From the IMG/VR virus record IMGVR_UViG_3300020192_000054, positions 1 through 31,926 of that record: a DNA stretch of 31,926 nucleotides. One strand, given 5' to 3'. Below the pieces are notes generated by a model that worked only from the letters and a program-made list of their open reading frames with translations, did not search any database and was not told where the DNA came from. This document shows positions 1 through 7,577 of the stretch, piece after piece. A program made the position numbers and the translations under genes. Numbering within the stretch: the first letter of the stretch is position 1; the number at the start of each line of letters is the position of its first letter. This DNA is from a virus.

Positions 1-171
1 ATGCTGACCCGGTCCTTGCATTTACAAGTACCGCCTAACCCAGGGAAACTCGAAGACTTGCGTTACTCTGCGTCGCGCTTCGGTTTATTCGTCCAGCACT
101 GGACTACACAGTTATTCTTTAATCGGTAGATCAGGCACCTCCCAACGAAGGGGATGGGCCAGCTCGCAAAC
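1..171. repeat. Left copy of terminal direct repeat (5' end of tnpB)
   Basis: This stretch matches 31755-31925, with one internal difference: T at 127 against C at 31881. The next base also differs (172 C, 31926 A). It carries the first 57 codons of the TnpB-like gene. The repeat is either the overlap of a circular contig built from mixed variants, or two nearly identical copies of the same TnpB element. The mismatches make a simple exact assembly overlap less likely. Confidence 0.9.
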
Positions 172-1062
172 CAAGCACAGCACAAGGCTGTGGGGATACT
201 CAATGCACAGCGTGCCGCCGCGAAGGAAACCGGCGATAAGACGAACGCTCCGCAGATTACTTTTACGTCATGCCCAGCGAAGATAGAAAAGTCGGTTGAT
301 TCAAAATTTGACTACTGGGTGGACTTTGAAACCCAGTTCGCGAAGAAGCGCGTTCGCATTCCAGCGAAGTCGCACAAGCGGCTCAACCATTTTCTTCGTC
401 AAGGTTGGGCATTAGCAGAGGCGTGCGAGGTCGTACTTCAGAAGAATGGGCGCTGGCAGGTTCGCGTGTTCGTCCAGAAGGAGGTCGCCAAGGCAGAGCC
501 TCAGACCGAGTGCCTTGGTGTTGATGTTGGTATCGCCCACTGTGTTTCCCGGAGTGATGGGTACTTAGGCAAGGGTTTGTCATCCACAATCCGACGCGTC
601 CGATTACAAGACGGCGAACGCCGTAGGCAGGGCCATGCTGTAAAGCGCCCTAAAACATGTGTAAAACAGCAGTTAGACATTGAAGCCCGTAGAGCGGTTG
701 CACGTTGCAAGCGCGACGGGTTGAGTCTAGCGGTTGAAAACCCGAAGCGATTGGCCAATCTGAGAAGTGGAAAACTTCACGGGTGGGCTAGATCGTACTT
801 TGCAAATCGTGCTGCATGTATGGCAGATGAGGAGGGTATCTGGGTTACACATGTAAACCCAGCCTACTCGTCTCAAACCTGCTCCGCGTGTGGCAATCGC
901 GATAAACAGAGTCGAGTGAAATTAGTGTTTAAATGCACTACCTGCGGAAGCAGGACCCATGCGGATGTTAACGCCGGTAGAAATCTGGCCGCATCTGCAT
1001 CGCGGGTAATAGCTCAGAGGGTTCGGAGTAAATCAGGCTCCGTTAATGAGGGTGCTTTATGA
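154..1062 (+). CDS. tnpB: TnpB-like RNA-guided nuclease (IS605/IS1341 type), N-terminus cut off by an amber codon
   Basis: TnpB proteins are RuvC-fold nucleases carried by IS200/IS605-type elements and guided by an omega RNA from the element's 3' end. Here the RuvC-I aspartate sits in GVDVGIAH, the RuvC-II glutamate in LAVENPKRL and the RuvC-III aspartate in THADVNAG. A CSACG ... CTTCG zinc ribbon lies between II and III, so the catalytic set is complete. The full frame should start at ATG 1, because the right-hand copy has a good ribosome site just before that ATG. In this copy codon 43 (127-129) is TAG, where the other copy has CAG. From ATG 154 the open frame gives 302 aa of an expected 353. 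It may be a broken gene, a variant in the population, or reinitiated at 154. No tnpA is present. Confidence 0.85.
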   Translation: MGQLANQAQHKAVGILNAQRAAAKETGDKTNAPQITFTSCPAKIEKSVDSKFDYWVDFETQFAKKRVRIPAKSHKRLNHFLRQGWALAEACEVVLQKNGRWQVRVFVQKEVAKAEPQTECLGVDVGIAHCVSRSDGYLGKGLSSTIRRVRLQDGERRRQGHAVKRPKTCVKQQLDIEARRAVARCKRDGLSLAVENPKRLANLRSGKLHGWARSYFANRAACMADEEGIWVTHVNPAYSSQTCSACGNRDKQSRVKLVFKCTTCGSRTHADVNAGRNLAASASRVIAQRVRSKSGSVNEGAL

Positions 1063-1090
1063 GTGAGCGTGACGCGAACTCTCAGCATCT
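1019..1090 (+). ncRNA. Putative omega-RNA scaffold and right end of the TnpB element
   Basis: The 3' end of tnpB contains the hairpin CGGAG (1024-1028) / CTCCG (1038-1042). Next comes a hairpin at 1061-1081: GAGT/ACTC, then a GA/GA internal loop, then GCG-tga-CGC. It is followed at once by TCAGCATCT (1082-1090). The same order of parts is found at 26843-26938. In this family the omega RNA covers the end of tnpB plus the right end, and the guide is the flanking sequence, which here would begin near 1091. The exact boundary is inferred from the comparison of the two copies. Confidence 0.55.
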
Positions 1091-1117
1091 TCGTACCTGG
1101 GTTACCATTCATAAAGG

Positions 1118-1232
1118 CGGATCCGGGCTGATTCGAACAACCACCGTCAATGATGGCATTCCCTCGCCATGCTGCGGTTGGCGAATCCGTCCGCCCCGTT
1201 TGACCGCCCTACCAATTAGGCTGTACGGATCC
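1118..1232 (-). tRNA. tRNA-like RNA with an oversized anticodon arm
   Basis: Read on the minus strand, this has a perfect 7-bp acceptor stem (GGATCCG/CGGATCC). Its D arm is nearly canonical, with stem GCCT/GGGC and loop AATTGGTA. The T arm is canonical: GGTTG, loop TTCGAAT, CAGCC. GTCAA/TTGAC pair exactly where the anticodon stem belongs, but they enclose 49 nt (1151-1199) instead of 7. That loop contains its own hairpin ATGGC/GCCAT and GC-rich repeats, and U33 is missing. Two extra bases sit before the D stem. The 3' end reads GCCT, so CCA is not fully encoded. It lies just downstream of the lysis genes. It could be a decayed tRNA, a tRNA with a small insert, or a tRNA-mimicking RNA. No anticodon can be assigned. 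Confidence 0.6.
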
Positions 1233-1234
1233 AT

Positions 1235-1534
1235 CTATTTAGAGCCGCTCGCAATTGCTGCACCTGCAAGCCCCCCAAGTACTGAGAACAGAATAACGGT
1301 CAGTGGATCAAATGACCGCCCCTCGCAAGCCGTAGCATGGCATTTATCTAGGGCCGACTTCATCGACACGAGATTGAGTTTGTCTTCTTCACAGACCTTC
1401 GCGTAATCGGCCAATGACTTAGTCTGTTTTTCGGTCAGGATCTTTGTCTGCGCCAGACACGGCATCGATGACATCGGAATTTGACATGCCATCAAAGCGA
1501 TTGTTAATAGTCTCTTTGTTTTTAAAAAGTGCAT
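1235..1534 (-). CDS. Spanin candidate: lipoprotein signal plus C-terminal membrane segment
   Basis: This 99-aa protein begins with a basic, hydrophobic signal (HFLKTKRLLTIALMAC) whose LMAC fits a lipobox with Cys17. A soluble stretch with several cysteines follows, then a C-terminal hydrophobic segment (LTVILFSVLGGLAGAAIA). An N-terminal lipoprotein signal together with a C-terminal transmembrane segment is the layout of unimolecular spanins such as T1 gp11. These fuse inner and outer membranes at the end of phage lysis. The gene starts inside the previous one in another frame, as Rz1 does within Rz, so an o-spanin partner role is the alternative. It is the last gene of the lysis cassette. 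Confidence 0.5.
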   Translation of the reverse strand: MHFLKTKRLLTIALMACQIPMSSMPCLAQTKILTEKQTKSLADYAKVCEEDKLNLVSMKSALDKCHATACEGRSFDPLTVILFSVLGGLAGAAIASGSK

Positions 1535-1673
1535 TATCTATTTCCAATCTCTGCTTTTCGATTTCAAGGTCTCGATTTTTCTTTTTAGACATCGATCGCC
1601 CAAGACCAAACGCCAGTAGAAACGTTGGCAGGTGTTTTTCTAGAAGTGCTAAAAACTTATCTAGAAAACTCAT
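1419..1673 (-). CDS. Small membrane-anchored coiled-coil protein in the lysis cassette (Rz-like candidate)
   Basis: This 84-aa protein has an N-terminal hydrophobic stretch (roughly residues 13-25, PTFLLAFGLG). A charged helix of coiled-coil character follows (DLEIEKQRLEIDNALF), then a polar acidic tail. A single N-terminal anchor followed by a coil is typical of i-spanins (Rz), but also of other small lysis-associated proteins. It overlaps the holin candidate by 4 bp at its start. Its last 116 bp overlap the spanin candidate downstream, in a different frame. Such nested pairs are common for Rz/Rz1. No sequence family is recognised. Confidence 0.45.
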   Translation of the reverse strand: MSFLDKFLALLEKHLPTFLLAFGLGRSMSKKKNRDLEIEKQRLEIDNALFKNKETINNRFDGMSNSDVIDAVSGADKDPDRKTD

Positions 1674-2050
1674 GCTTTCTTTTTAAGTAGACCTTGGAAA
1701 ATATCAGCGATTTTAGCGTAAATGGGCTTGATTCCTGGCTTCGATTTCAACGCATCCAAAATATCGTGAAGCGCTACGGAACCAAGTCCAGACATGAGCC
1801 ACACTGATAATCCAGCCCAAGAGAATGGCTTTTGCGCCAACATGAAAAGAACGCCTGCAAGTAGGGAAAGAATGGGCGCGGCAAAGGGTTTGTTTTCGCC
1901 TAACTTATCCCAATGAGGCTTTAAAAAAGAAACCTTCATCGATGAGATCAGGAGAGTGATGATTACAGCTACTTTAGCCGGGAATAATAGACCGCCAAAA
2001 GATTTAAGAGCTTCCATTGCTTGGTTTAAGAATTCCATTTCCATATTCAA
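1670..2050 (-). CDS. Holin candidate with about three membrane segments
   Basis: This 126-aa protein has hydrophobic stretches at about residues 22-43 (FPAKVAVIITLLISSMKV), 57-75 (APILSLLAGVLFMLA) and 80-98 (LSVWLMSGLGSVAL), and a lysine-rich C-terminus. A small protein of this topology next to an endolysin fits a class I holin, which forms the membrane lesions that time lysis. The gene overlaps its neighbours by 4 bp on both sides, so it is translated with them. The assignment rests on topology and position only. Confidence 0.5.
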   Translation of the reverse strand: MNMEMEFLNQAMEALKSFGGLLFPAKVAVIITLLISSMKVSFLKPHWDKLGENKPFAAPILSLLAGVLFMLAQKPFSWAGLSVWLMSGLGSVALHDILDALKSKPGIKPIYAKIADIFQGLLKKKA

Positions 2051-2322
2051 TTACCTTCCTTAGTTATGTATCTGATTCGTTCATGAGCCACGTCGAGATC
2101 CCGTTTCATCTTAGGGATTATCGAAATGACTTCTTTGAAGTTTTTGAACTCTATTTTTAACTCTGTGATGGCGATCGTGCAATCCTGCAAAGCTCTAGTT
2201 TGCGACATGTCTGCTGCTCTTTGTACTGCGTCTGCATCACGCTTTTTATTAACAATGAACCCAATGATCTCTCTGATGAGGAGGAGCACTAGAGCGCCCG
2301 TTGTTAACCCGTCTGTGTTCAC
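2047..2322 (-). CDS. Membrane-anchored coiled-coil protein of the lysis cassette
   Basis: This 91-aa protein has one N-terminal transmembrane stretch (GALVLLLIREIIGFIV) followed by a long charged helix rich in Glu and Lys. It starts with GTG and overlaps the endolysin stop. The layout resembles small lysis accessory proteins (XhlA-like or Rz-like), but no diagnostic motif is visible. With the holin and spanin candidates downstream it makes one lysis transcript. It could also be the holin itself, with the 126-aa protein acting as an antiholin. Confidence 0.4.
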   Translation of the reverse strand: MNTDGLTTGALVLLLIREIIGFIVNKKRDADAVQRAADMSQTRALQDCTIAITELKIEFKNFKEVISIIPKMKRDLDVAHERIRYITKEGN

Positions 2323-2723
2323 GCTGGGTTCTCGAATCCACCCTTGAATGCAGTGCTTAGTTGAACGTGAAGGTGATTCCCGGTGCCTGCGTCGTGCTCG
2401 ACAATAAGCCTGTTCTTTCCGTCTTTTCCCATCGCCGAGTAAATGTCGTATTTAAGCCTAAAATGCGTAATAAAGCGTTGTTTTAGGGTCGCGTCCCACT
2501 CTCTAAGTGAGATGTCGAAAGCGCGTGCGTCCCTATGTGTGCTCGAAACTCTTTTTAGTTCTAGGTCTTCTGCTTCAGTAGAAACGGTATCGGTCACAAC
2601 GAACGGGCAGTCATTTGTTTTTGCCCAAAATAGCATGTCACAAAGAATCATCATCGCAATGGGATGAAGCCTCAGCGAGCGCTGTCTGATCTGTTCTTCC
2701 TTGAAGCATGACCATACGTTCAT
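2319..2723 (-). CDS. Endolysin, M15-like peptidoglycan peptidase
   Basis: This 134-aa protein carries the M15/LAS-type zinc peptidase pattern: a first histidine and aspartate in STHRDARAFDIS, then a glutamate and histidine in VEHD, and a closing HLHV. These enzymes cut peptide links in peptidoglycan, as in T5-type L-alanyl-D-glutamate peptidases, and the length fits a single catalytic domain. There is no signal peptide, so release would depend on the holin encoded next to it. It is the first gene of the lysis cassette and follows the tail collar gene by 3 bp. The fold call is good; the exact bond cut is not known. Confidence 0.7.
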   Translation of the reverse strand: MNVWSCFKEEQIRQRSLRLHPIAMMILCDMLFWAKTNDCPFVVTDTVSTEAEDLELKRVSSTHRDARAFDISLREWDATLKQRFITHFRLKYDIYSAMGKDGKNRLIVEHDAGTGNHLHVQLSTAFKGGFENPA

Positions 2724-2726
2724 AAT

Positions 2727-3170
2727 TTAGTTTATCTTAATAAAACAATTTACCACAATAGACAGAGGCTGCGAGTCACCGTTGCCGTTAGATTGAATAT
2801 AAGTTGGTGATGCCGTAACCGTTGTTCCAACGCCGCCTTGTGTGGCTATGGGGACCGCCGAAGTGCCCGATATGCCATTGTTCTGAAGAGACGCATCGTG
2901 TTGATGGGCTTTATTATGTGAGCTTCTGGCACTTCCTAAAGAGGAATCTCCGTTTGGATCAGTACCAGCCGCGTTGTCTTTAAATCTCTTATAGCGACCT
3001 CTGCCGTCTGGAATCGATGCATTGCCAGTTATGGATTCGTAGAGCGACCCAGAAACCGATCGTCCATCGCAGAGAACCCAAGCGTCCCCGTAATAGGTTT
3101 GGATCTGAGCTTCTGTCAGCATGGAATCAATGATCGTTCCTATTGGGATAACTAAACTTAAACTTGGCAT
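2727..3170 (-). CDS. Tail collar domain protein
   Basis: This 147-aa protein begins with a hydrophobic strand (PSLSLVIPIGTIID). It then shows the phage tail collar signature: WVLCDGRSVSGS, then IPDGRGRYKRF, then HNKAHQHD, ending in VVNCFIKIN. This domain is found at the tips of phage tail fibres and in microcystin-dependent-protein-like proteins. It would be a virion protein at the distal tail, probably involved in host adsorption. A GAGGT ribosome site lies about 8 bases before the ATG. It follows another fibre-like gene and precedes the endolysin. Confidence 0.75.
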   Translation of the reverse strand: MPSLSLVIPIGTIIDSMLTEAQIQTYYGDAWVLCDGRSVSGSLYESITGNASIPDGRGRYKRFKDNAAGTDPNGDSSLGSARSSHNKAHQHDASLQNNGISGTSAVPIATQGGVGTTVTASPTYIQSNGNGDSQPLSIVVNCFIKIN

Positions 3171-3171
3171 T

Positions 3172-3666
3172 TTACGCGACCTCGAATTCTATAAGTACAC
3201 TAAAACCCTGACCGAGCGTTTGAACTGCGTCAACATTGAGGCGCAGAATGTCGCCAGTTAAGAGAGCGGTCGTGGATAGCGTCTCCGTCCCAATGGCATA
3301 ATCCCCCGTGCCAAAGGCCACACTCAAGGGGGAGCTCAAAATCGAAGTAAATGCCCCCACCCCTCGTTTATATTCCACGTCAATCGTCGTTGATCCTGCC
3401 GTGCCTGCGTCGTGTATGAAAAGCAGTACGTTGGTCACTGTGATGTCAAATCTAACTAAGTCGAACATCAGGCCGTCTTGAACGATCCCGTCCCCGTACA
3501 GCCCCAACACGTCGAACTGGATCGGTCTATAGAGGTTTGTCGAACCCTCAACCACGGTCAAACGCGAATCTAAGTTATCTTCGTTATCTTTTATCTGAGT
3601 AAATATTTCTTGCTTCGTCGGTTCGCCTGCCACTAGATCGGCTGCGCTTAGTGTTATAAATGCCAC
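3172..3666 (-). CDS. Probable tail fibre or tail-tip protein
   Basis: This 164-aa protein starts at GTG with a strong GAGGGAG site. Residues 1-40 are helical and polar. The rest is rich in alternating hydrophobic and polar residues, consistent with a beta-sandwich (DITVTNVLLFIHDAG, then DVEYKRGVGAF, then GQGFSVLIEFEVA). Such compact beta domains are often C-terminal knobs of fibres. It lies between the large hub protein and the collar protein, so a distal tail location is likely. No named family was recognised. Confidence 0.45.
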   Translation of the reverse strand: MAFITLSAADLVAGEPTKQEIFTQIKDNEDNLDSRLTVVEGSTNLYRPIQFDVLGLYGDGIVQDGLMFDLVRFDITVTNVLLFIHDAGTAGSTTIDVEYKRGVGAFTSILSSPLSVAFGTGDYAIGTETLSTTALLTGDILRLNVDAVQTLGQGFSVLIEFEVA

Positions 3667-3691
3667 GGTGTCATACTCCCTCTAAAGAACA

Positions 3692-6265
3692 TTACCAGAT
3701 CAAGCTAGTCCCGATAGTGTCACCATCGTTATTTTGTAGACCATAATTATCGGTTATGAACCCATTTAAAATCAATTGCTCTTCGTCGGCGTCCACATAA
3801 GATTCAGCGTCGTTAGCCGTGATCGTGGAACAACGGGAAAAGGCATTGGCCAGATCCTCGAGCTCTAAACTGGTCCCGAACGCGCTCTTTGTTACGCCCT
3901 GAACGGCCGCATATTTTTGCTTAATCGTCGTCCCCACCCGCTCATAGAGTTTTGGATGACTGATCCTGATTAAATCGGTCACGCGCTTATCGATGGCCTG
4001 CATCTTCGTTTCTACATCTAGAGTTGCGGTCGCAATAGAAAGTAAGAATGCCCAACGAGATGCGAAAATATCGGCATCCCCCAGGTCTTGAAATAGGGTC
4101 GCCACACGGTATTCCTTATTAGTCTTCGTTAAATAATTCCCGGTATCGCTTTCAAATGGGCTTTCAAAATTCACTGGACCCTTTGCGGGCCCGTCCCACT
4201 CTCTTGCGCCGTAATTGATAATGGCGCGTTTCACAATGCGTTTTGAATCTACCGAGAACTTAAAGGAAATTAAATCATGTTGATCTAAAATCTGCGTACT
4301 CGCGGCAGGCCTTCTAGGATTAAATATCTTATATTGAAGCTGAAAGTCTGCGTCCTGAACAAGGCTTCCGAAAACGGTTCTATTTATTTCGTTGATATAA
4401 TCGCGCACGTTCCTGGTCTTCGTGTCTCGTTCCTTCATGGGAATCACTAACCCAATATCGTAGGGAGCTATTTCGGCTGCCGCATTAAACGAAGGAATCT
4501 CCACGAGAGAACTAAGCCCCGCCTCGATCAATAGATCTTTCACGATACTGGGTCCTGTCGAGATTAAATCCCCCGTCTTAAATCCATCTACCGTTTTACC
4601 TAAAACATCTAGCGATAGAGTCGTTTGGTTTTCAGTGTATACCTTCGGTCGCTTTCGTTGAGAAACGTCCGTGCCGCTATAAAGTGATGCAGTCCTTAAA
4701 AATAGGCGTGTCTCTGATTCGATGTAAAGAATCTCTGCCCAATCGCTTTGCCCAAATATCTTTATCCAATCTCCTGCCGCATAGTCTTCGGTATAAATGG
4801 TGTTCGTTCCATCCACTTGGCGAGAGGTGTTCGTAAATTGTGAGGTGCCACGCACAGCCTCAATCGAGGCGACATTAAATTCTGCAAGCGGATCTAGAGT
4901 AAGTCTCCCAGTCGCAGCATCATAGCTATAGTCACGTGTGACGTTTAGTGGCTCATCGTTTATATAGACATTCGAAACAGATATTCTGATTACGGAATCG
5001 CCATTCATTACGGGATTGGTTAATGTCTGCGCAAATTTAATTCTAAAGCCGTCTCCTGAAATCCTTTGAATGGTCGTCGGCTGTCCATCTACCAAAATTG
5101 CGTCACCAACGCGAAAATCTGTAGAATCCGCAACATCGATCGTTCTAACGCCAAGGCTTGATGTAACCGTAGTTGTTGGCTCCCTGGTGGCGTGCCCAGC
5201 CACTATGAACTCTCTATTAATCCAGCGTTTAGAATGTGACGGAAACAGTGTGGCCGTAACGCCTGCAAAGTTAACCCCAACATATTCATCGGATAACTCG
5301 CAAAGTGTGTTTGATGAGATCGTCTCGCCTACAGTGACCTTGATCGTATTGCCGCTTAAGATAATCTCATCCCCAGGAGAGAGCTCCGTTAAGAATGCAG
5401 TTCCAGTACCCGTTAACGTTACATCTCCGTTTGCGAGCGTAAATGTACCCGTTAGTGGGTATCCGTTCTTTGTAATCTGATCGATCGAGGTTGCAATGTG
5501 CCCGCGCACGCGCCCGTATACTCTGCGCTGTTTCCAGAGATTCAATGCGTCTGATATCCTAACGCCCGAAACGTCTTCGAGATTCAATAGCTCGACCGGC
5601 GCTTTTAACTCTGTTAATTGATCGCGTAACCGAAAAGTTATTTTCTTATCCGAGTAACTTTTAGAATCTATAATGCCTTTGTAAATTAACTGGGCCTCGC
5701 CATCGTCTAGGATTGGCGACCAGGAGTAAATCTCGCATGACTTGTTTTCAAATGTGAGTTTATCGAAACGAGAGCTCCAGTAGTCTTGATCGTTTAACAG
5801 ATCAATCGATCCACTGCCATCGATGGCATTCCCGATCTGATCGATCTCGGCATTATCTAGTTTAAACCCAAATTGGGATGCGCCCGTCACCATGGGCAAC
5901 CAATGAACCATTGGGCCCGTTGCAGTGGATGGGTTCTTATGAACGTTAGCTGGAATGCTTGAAAAGAAAAGATGATAGAAAAGGACCACAAACTCAGCAT
6001 TGGGATTCGTTGAGCCAGTGGTCCTTAAATACAGTGTCTGATTATCTAGAAAATAATCGCCAGCGGCAATGGAAGCGATAGAAGCTACTTCGGTGAGAGC
6101 AGTTCCATTTTGTTCGACACTTTCAATGATCTTTTCTCTGATATCTAAAGAGTAAATAGATCCGGAATAAATAGTGAATCCCGTTATCCTTCGGGCTGTC
6201 TCGATTTTAACCAAGACTGCTTTCGTAGAACTTGGTTTGTTTTGGAACTCAACATAAGTTGACAT
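3692..6265 (-). CDS. Large tail hub/baseplate protein
   Basis: At 857 aa this is the largest product. The N-terminal third contains ordered domains like those of phage baseplate hub proteins. A motif typical of repeated beta domains, GTGTAFLTELSPGDEIIL, occurs near residues 287-304, with a second, related beta module following (ADSTDFRVGDAILVDG). The C-terminal third is mixed alpha/beta. Its place downstream of the tape measure and before the fibre genes fits the central tail hub or tail-tip protein of siphoviruses, which closes the tube and carries fibres. I see no peptidase or lysozyme motif. The detailed fold needs structure prediction. Confidence 0.55.
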   Translation of the reverse strand: MSTYVEFQNKPSSTKAVLVKIETARRITGFTIYSGSIYSLDIREKIIESVEQNGTALTEVASIASIAAGDYFLDNQTLYLRTTGSTNPNAEFVVLFYHLFFSSIPANVHKNPSTATGPMVHWLPMVTGASQFGFKLDNAEIDQIGNAIDGSGSIDLLNDQDYWSSRFDKLTFENKSCEIYSWSPILDDGEAQLIYKGIIDSKSYSDKKITFRLRDQLTELKAPVELLNLEDVSGVRISDALNLWKQRRVYGRVRGHIATSIDQITKNGYPLTGTFTLANGDVTLTGTGTAFLTELSPGDEIILSGNTIKVTVGETISSNTLCELSDEYVGVNFAGVTATLFPSHSKRWINREFIVAGHATREPTTTVTSSLGVRTIDVADSTDFRVGDAILVDGQPTTIQRISGDGFRIKFAQTLTNPVMNGDSVIRISVSNVYINDEPLNVTRDYSYDAATGRLTLDPLAEFNVASIEAVRGTSQFTNTSRQVDGTNTIYTEDYAAGDWIKIFGQSDWAEILYIESETRLFLRTASLYSGTDVSQRKRPKVYTENQTTLSLDVLGKTVDGFKTGDLISTGPSIVKDLLIEAGLSSLVEIPSFNAAAEIAPYDIGLVIPMKERDTKTRNVRDYINEINRTVFGSLVQDADFQLQYKIFNPRRPAASTQILDQHDLISFKFSVDSKRIVKRAIINYGAREWDGPAKGPVNFESPFESDTGNYLTKTNKEYRVATLFQDLGDADIFASRWAFLLSIATATLDVETKMQAIDKRVTDLIRISHPKLYERVGTTIKQKYAAVQGVTKSAFGTSLELEDLANAFSRCSTITANDAESYVDADEEQLILNGFITDNYGLQNNDGDTIGTSLIW

Positions 6266-6276
6266 CTATTTTCCAA

Positions 6277-7176
6277 TTACTGCTTAGCAATACTCAGGCA
6301 GGTATAAAGTCCACCGCCGGCTTCGATGGTGTAAGATGTATCCCCACCTGATGTTATATAAATTTCAATCGTATCGGTCGCGACCCCATTAACAATGTGA
6401 GATAAGTCATTGTAAGTTGCTGCTGCATCGATATAGTGAAATTTTTGCCTAAAAATAGAACCGTTTTTATAAATTCTAATTTCAGAGTCTTGCCCAATCG
6501 TAACACTATTCATATATATGCCAACGTCGACGGCGTAGTTTCCATCCGAAGGCATTGTAAAAGTAGATGATGCAAAGGCATTTGCTGTATCTACAGATTC
6601 ATTTGCAAATAAAACCTTAGTAGCAGCAGATGTCGATACAGATTGCGCAGCATTAGAACACGCTATGGCTACAACGGTCCCTCCAGTTGGCGCGGCAGAG
6701 GTCCATGTGGTTCCGTTAGATGTTAAGACATTACCGCTCGTGCTTGGAGCTACTAATTGAAATGCCGAGGTACCATTTCCAAGTAAAACGCTATCAGCAG
6801 TGAATGATCCTGCTCCAGTTCCGCCCCTAGAAACCGTTAGATTAGCTTCGCTTGAGATAATTCCAGAGCCATCATTAATTAAAACATGGCTAGCAGTCCC
6901 GTTTGCTAGCTTCGTTCTCGTAATGGCAGCACCTGTTTTAATGTCCGCATTCTCAATATTACTAATTGAGTTTCCGGTCCCATCAGCATCTATCGTTTTA
7001 TTTGTGAATATATCGGTAGTGGCTTTCCCAACGAGGGTGTCCGTAGATGACGGTAGCGTTAAAACCGCGGCGCCGTTCTTGATGGTGGAAGCTTTAATTT
7101 GTCTACTGGTAAGCCCCTGCCCTTGCGCTACCGTTACAAATAAAAGACTTAAAATGGCTAATTTATTAAACGTCAT
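6277..7176 (-). CDS. Fibre-like protein with a secretory-type N-terminus and C1q-like end
   Basis: The start is taken at ATG 7176, with GAGG about 10 bases upstream; an upstream TTG would add 5 residues. Residues 1-20 look like a Sec signal peptide: MTFNK, then LAILSLLFVTVA, then AQG. The middle has fibre-type repeats (IFTNKTIDADG, VSRGGTGAGSFTADSVLLGN, NVLTSNGTTWTS). The last ~120 residues resemble a C1q/TNF-like jelly roll (FTMPSDGNYAVDVGIYM ... IEAGGGLYTCLSIA). A signal peptide is unusual on a virion protein. It may be a captured host surface protein, or the hydrophobic segment may have another role. It overlaps the previous gene by 11 bp. Confidence 0.55.
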   Translation of the reverse strand: MTFNKLAILSLLFVTVAQGQGLTSRQIKASTIKNGAAVLTLPSSTDTLVGKATTDIFTNKTIDADGTGNSISNIENADIKTGAAITRTKLANGTASHVLINDGSGIISSEANLTVSRGGTGAGSFTADSVLLGNGTSAFQLVAPSTSGNVLTSNGTTWTSAAPTGGTVVAIACSNAAQSVSTSAATKVLFANESVDTANAFASSTFTMPSDGNYAVDVGIYMNSVTIGQDSEIRIYKNGSIFRQKFHYIDAAATYNDLSHIVNGVATDTIEIYITSGGDTSYTIEAGGGLYTCLSIAKQ

Positions 7177-7564
7177 TTCTTGATTCCTCAATCCAAAGAG
7201 TATTAACCGCTGACCAAATTAAAGTGATACTAGAGCCTGCTGCTAGTACGCACGACCCATTTAGCGATAACCCGGTTCCGTTATCTAGTGTGACCGTATT
7301 CGTGTTGTGCGTTCCAATAATGGTTATCTTATCCCCGTTTGTAGTGCCTGCGCTGATTTGCGGATTAGCCGTAATATCAACCGCCCCACCGCTCCCGGCC
7401 ACATATTGAATCTCATACGAATATGCACTTGAGGTAATCCCACCGCCCGCCGTAATTGCTGTCGCGCTCGTATAGGTTCCGGTCACTAACGCAAATGAAC
7501 CAGACGCACTGGGAGGACTTCCGGATGTAAACCCATCGCTGAAATCTAAAACTCTTATTGCCAT
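7166..7564 (-). CDS. Small beta-rich virion protein, probably tail appendage
   Basis: ATG 7564 is chosen because AGAGGGGAA lies just upstream; the open frame extends further 5' but overlaps the previous gene. The 132-aa product is rich in Gly, Ser, Thr and Ala and ends with a pattern common in phage beta domains (NGDKITIIGTHNTNTVTLDN ... SITLIWSAVNTLWIEES). That ending is seen in short fibre or decoration modules. It sits between two tail genes. Function beyond a structural role is unknown. Confidence 0.5.
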   Translation of the reverse strand: MAIRVLDFSDGFTSGSPPSASGSFALVTGTYTSATAITAGGGITSSAYSYEIQYVAGSGGAVDITANPQISAGTTNGDKITIIGTHNTNTVTLDNGTGLSLNGSCVLAAGSSITLIWSAVNTLWIEESRNDV

Positions 7565-7577
7565 AAATATTCCCCTC

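Noticed and set aside
127-129. TAG recoded as glutamine (alternative genetic code), given TAG/CAG at the same codon
   Set aside because: TAG ends ordinary genes here, such as the tail chaperone frames at 11419 and 11183, so recoding is unlikely; a variant or mutation explains it better.
1059-1406. Plus-strand frame of 115 codons after tnpB
   Set aside because: It runs through the tRNA-like gene and antisense to the spanin candidate; no protein-like features.
5070-5480. Plus-strand open frame of 136 codons
   Set aside because: It is opposite the large hub gene and has the composition of a shadow frame; the same applies to the other plus-strand frames within 2100-24400.
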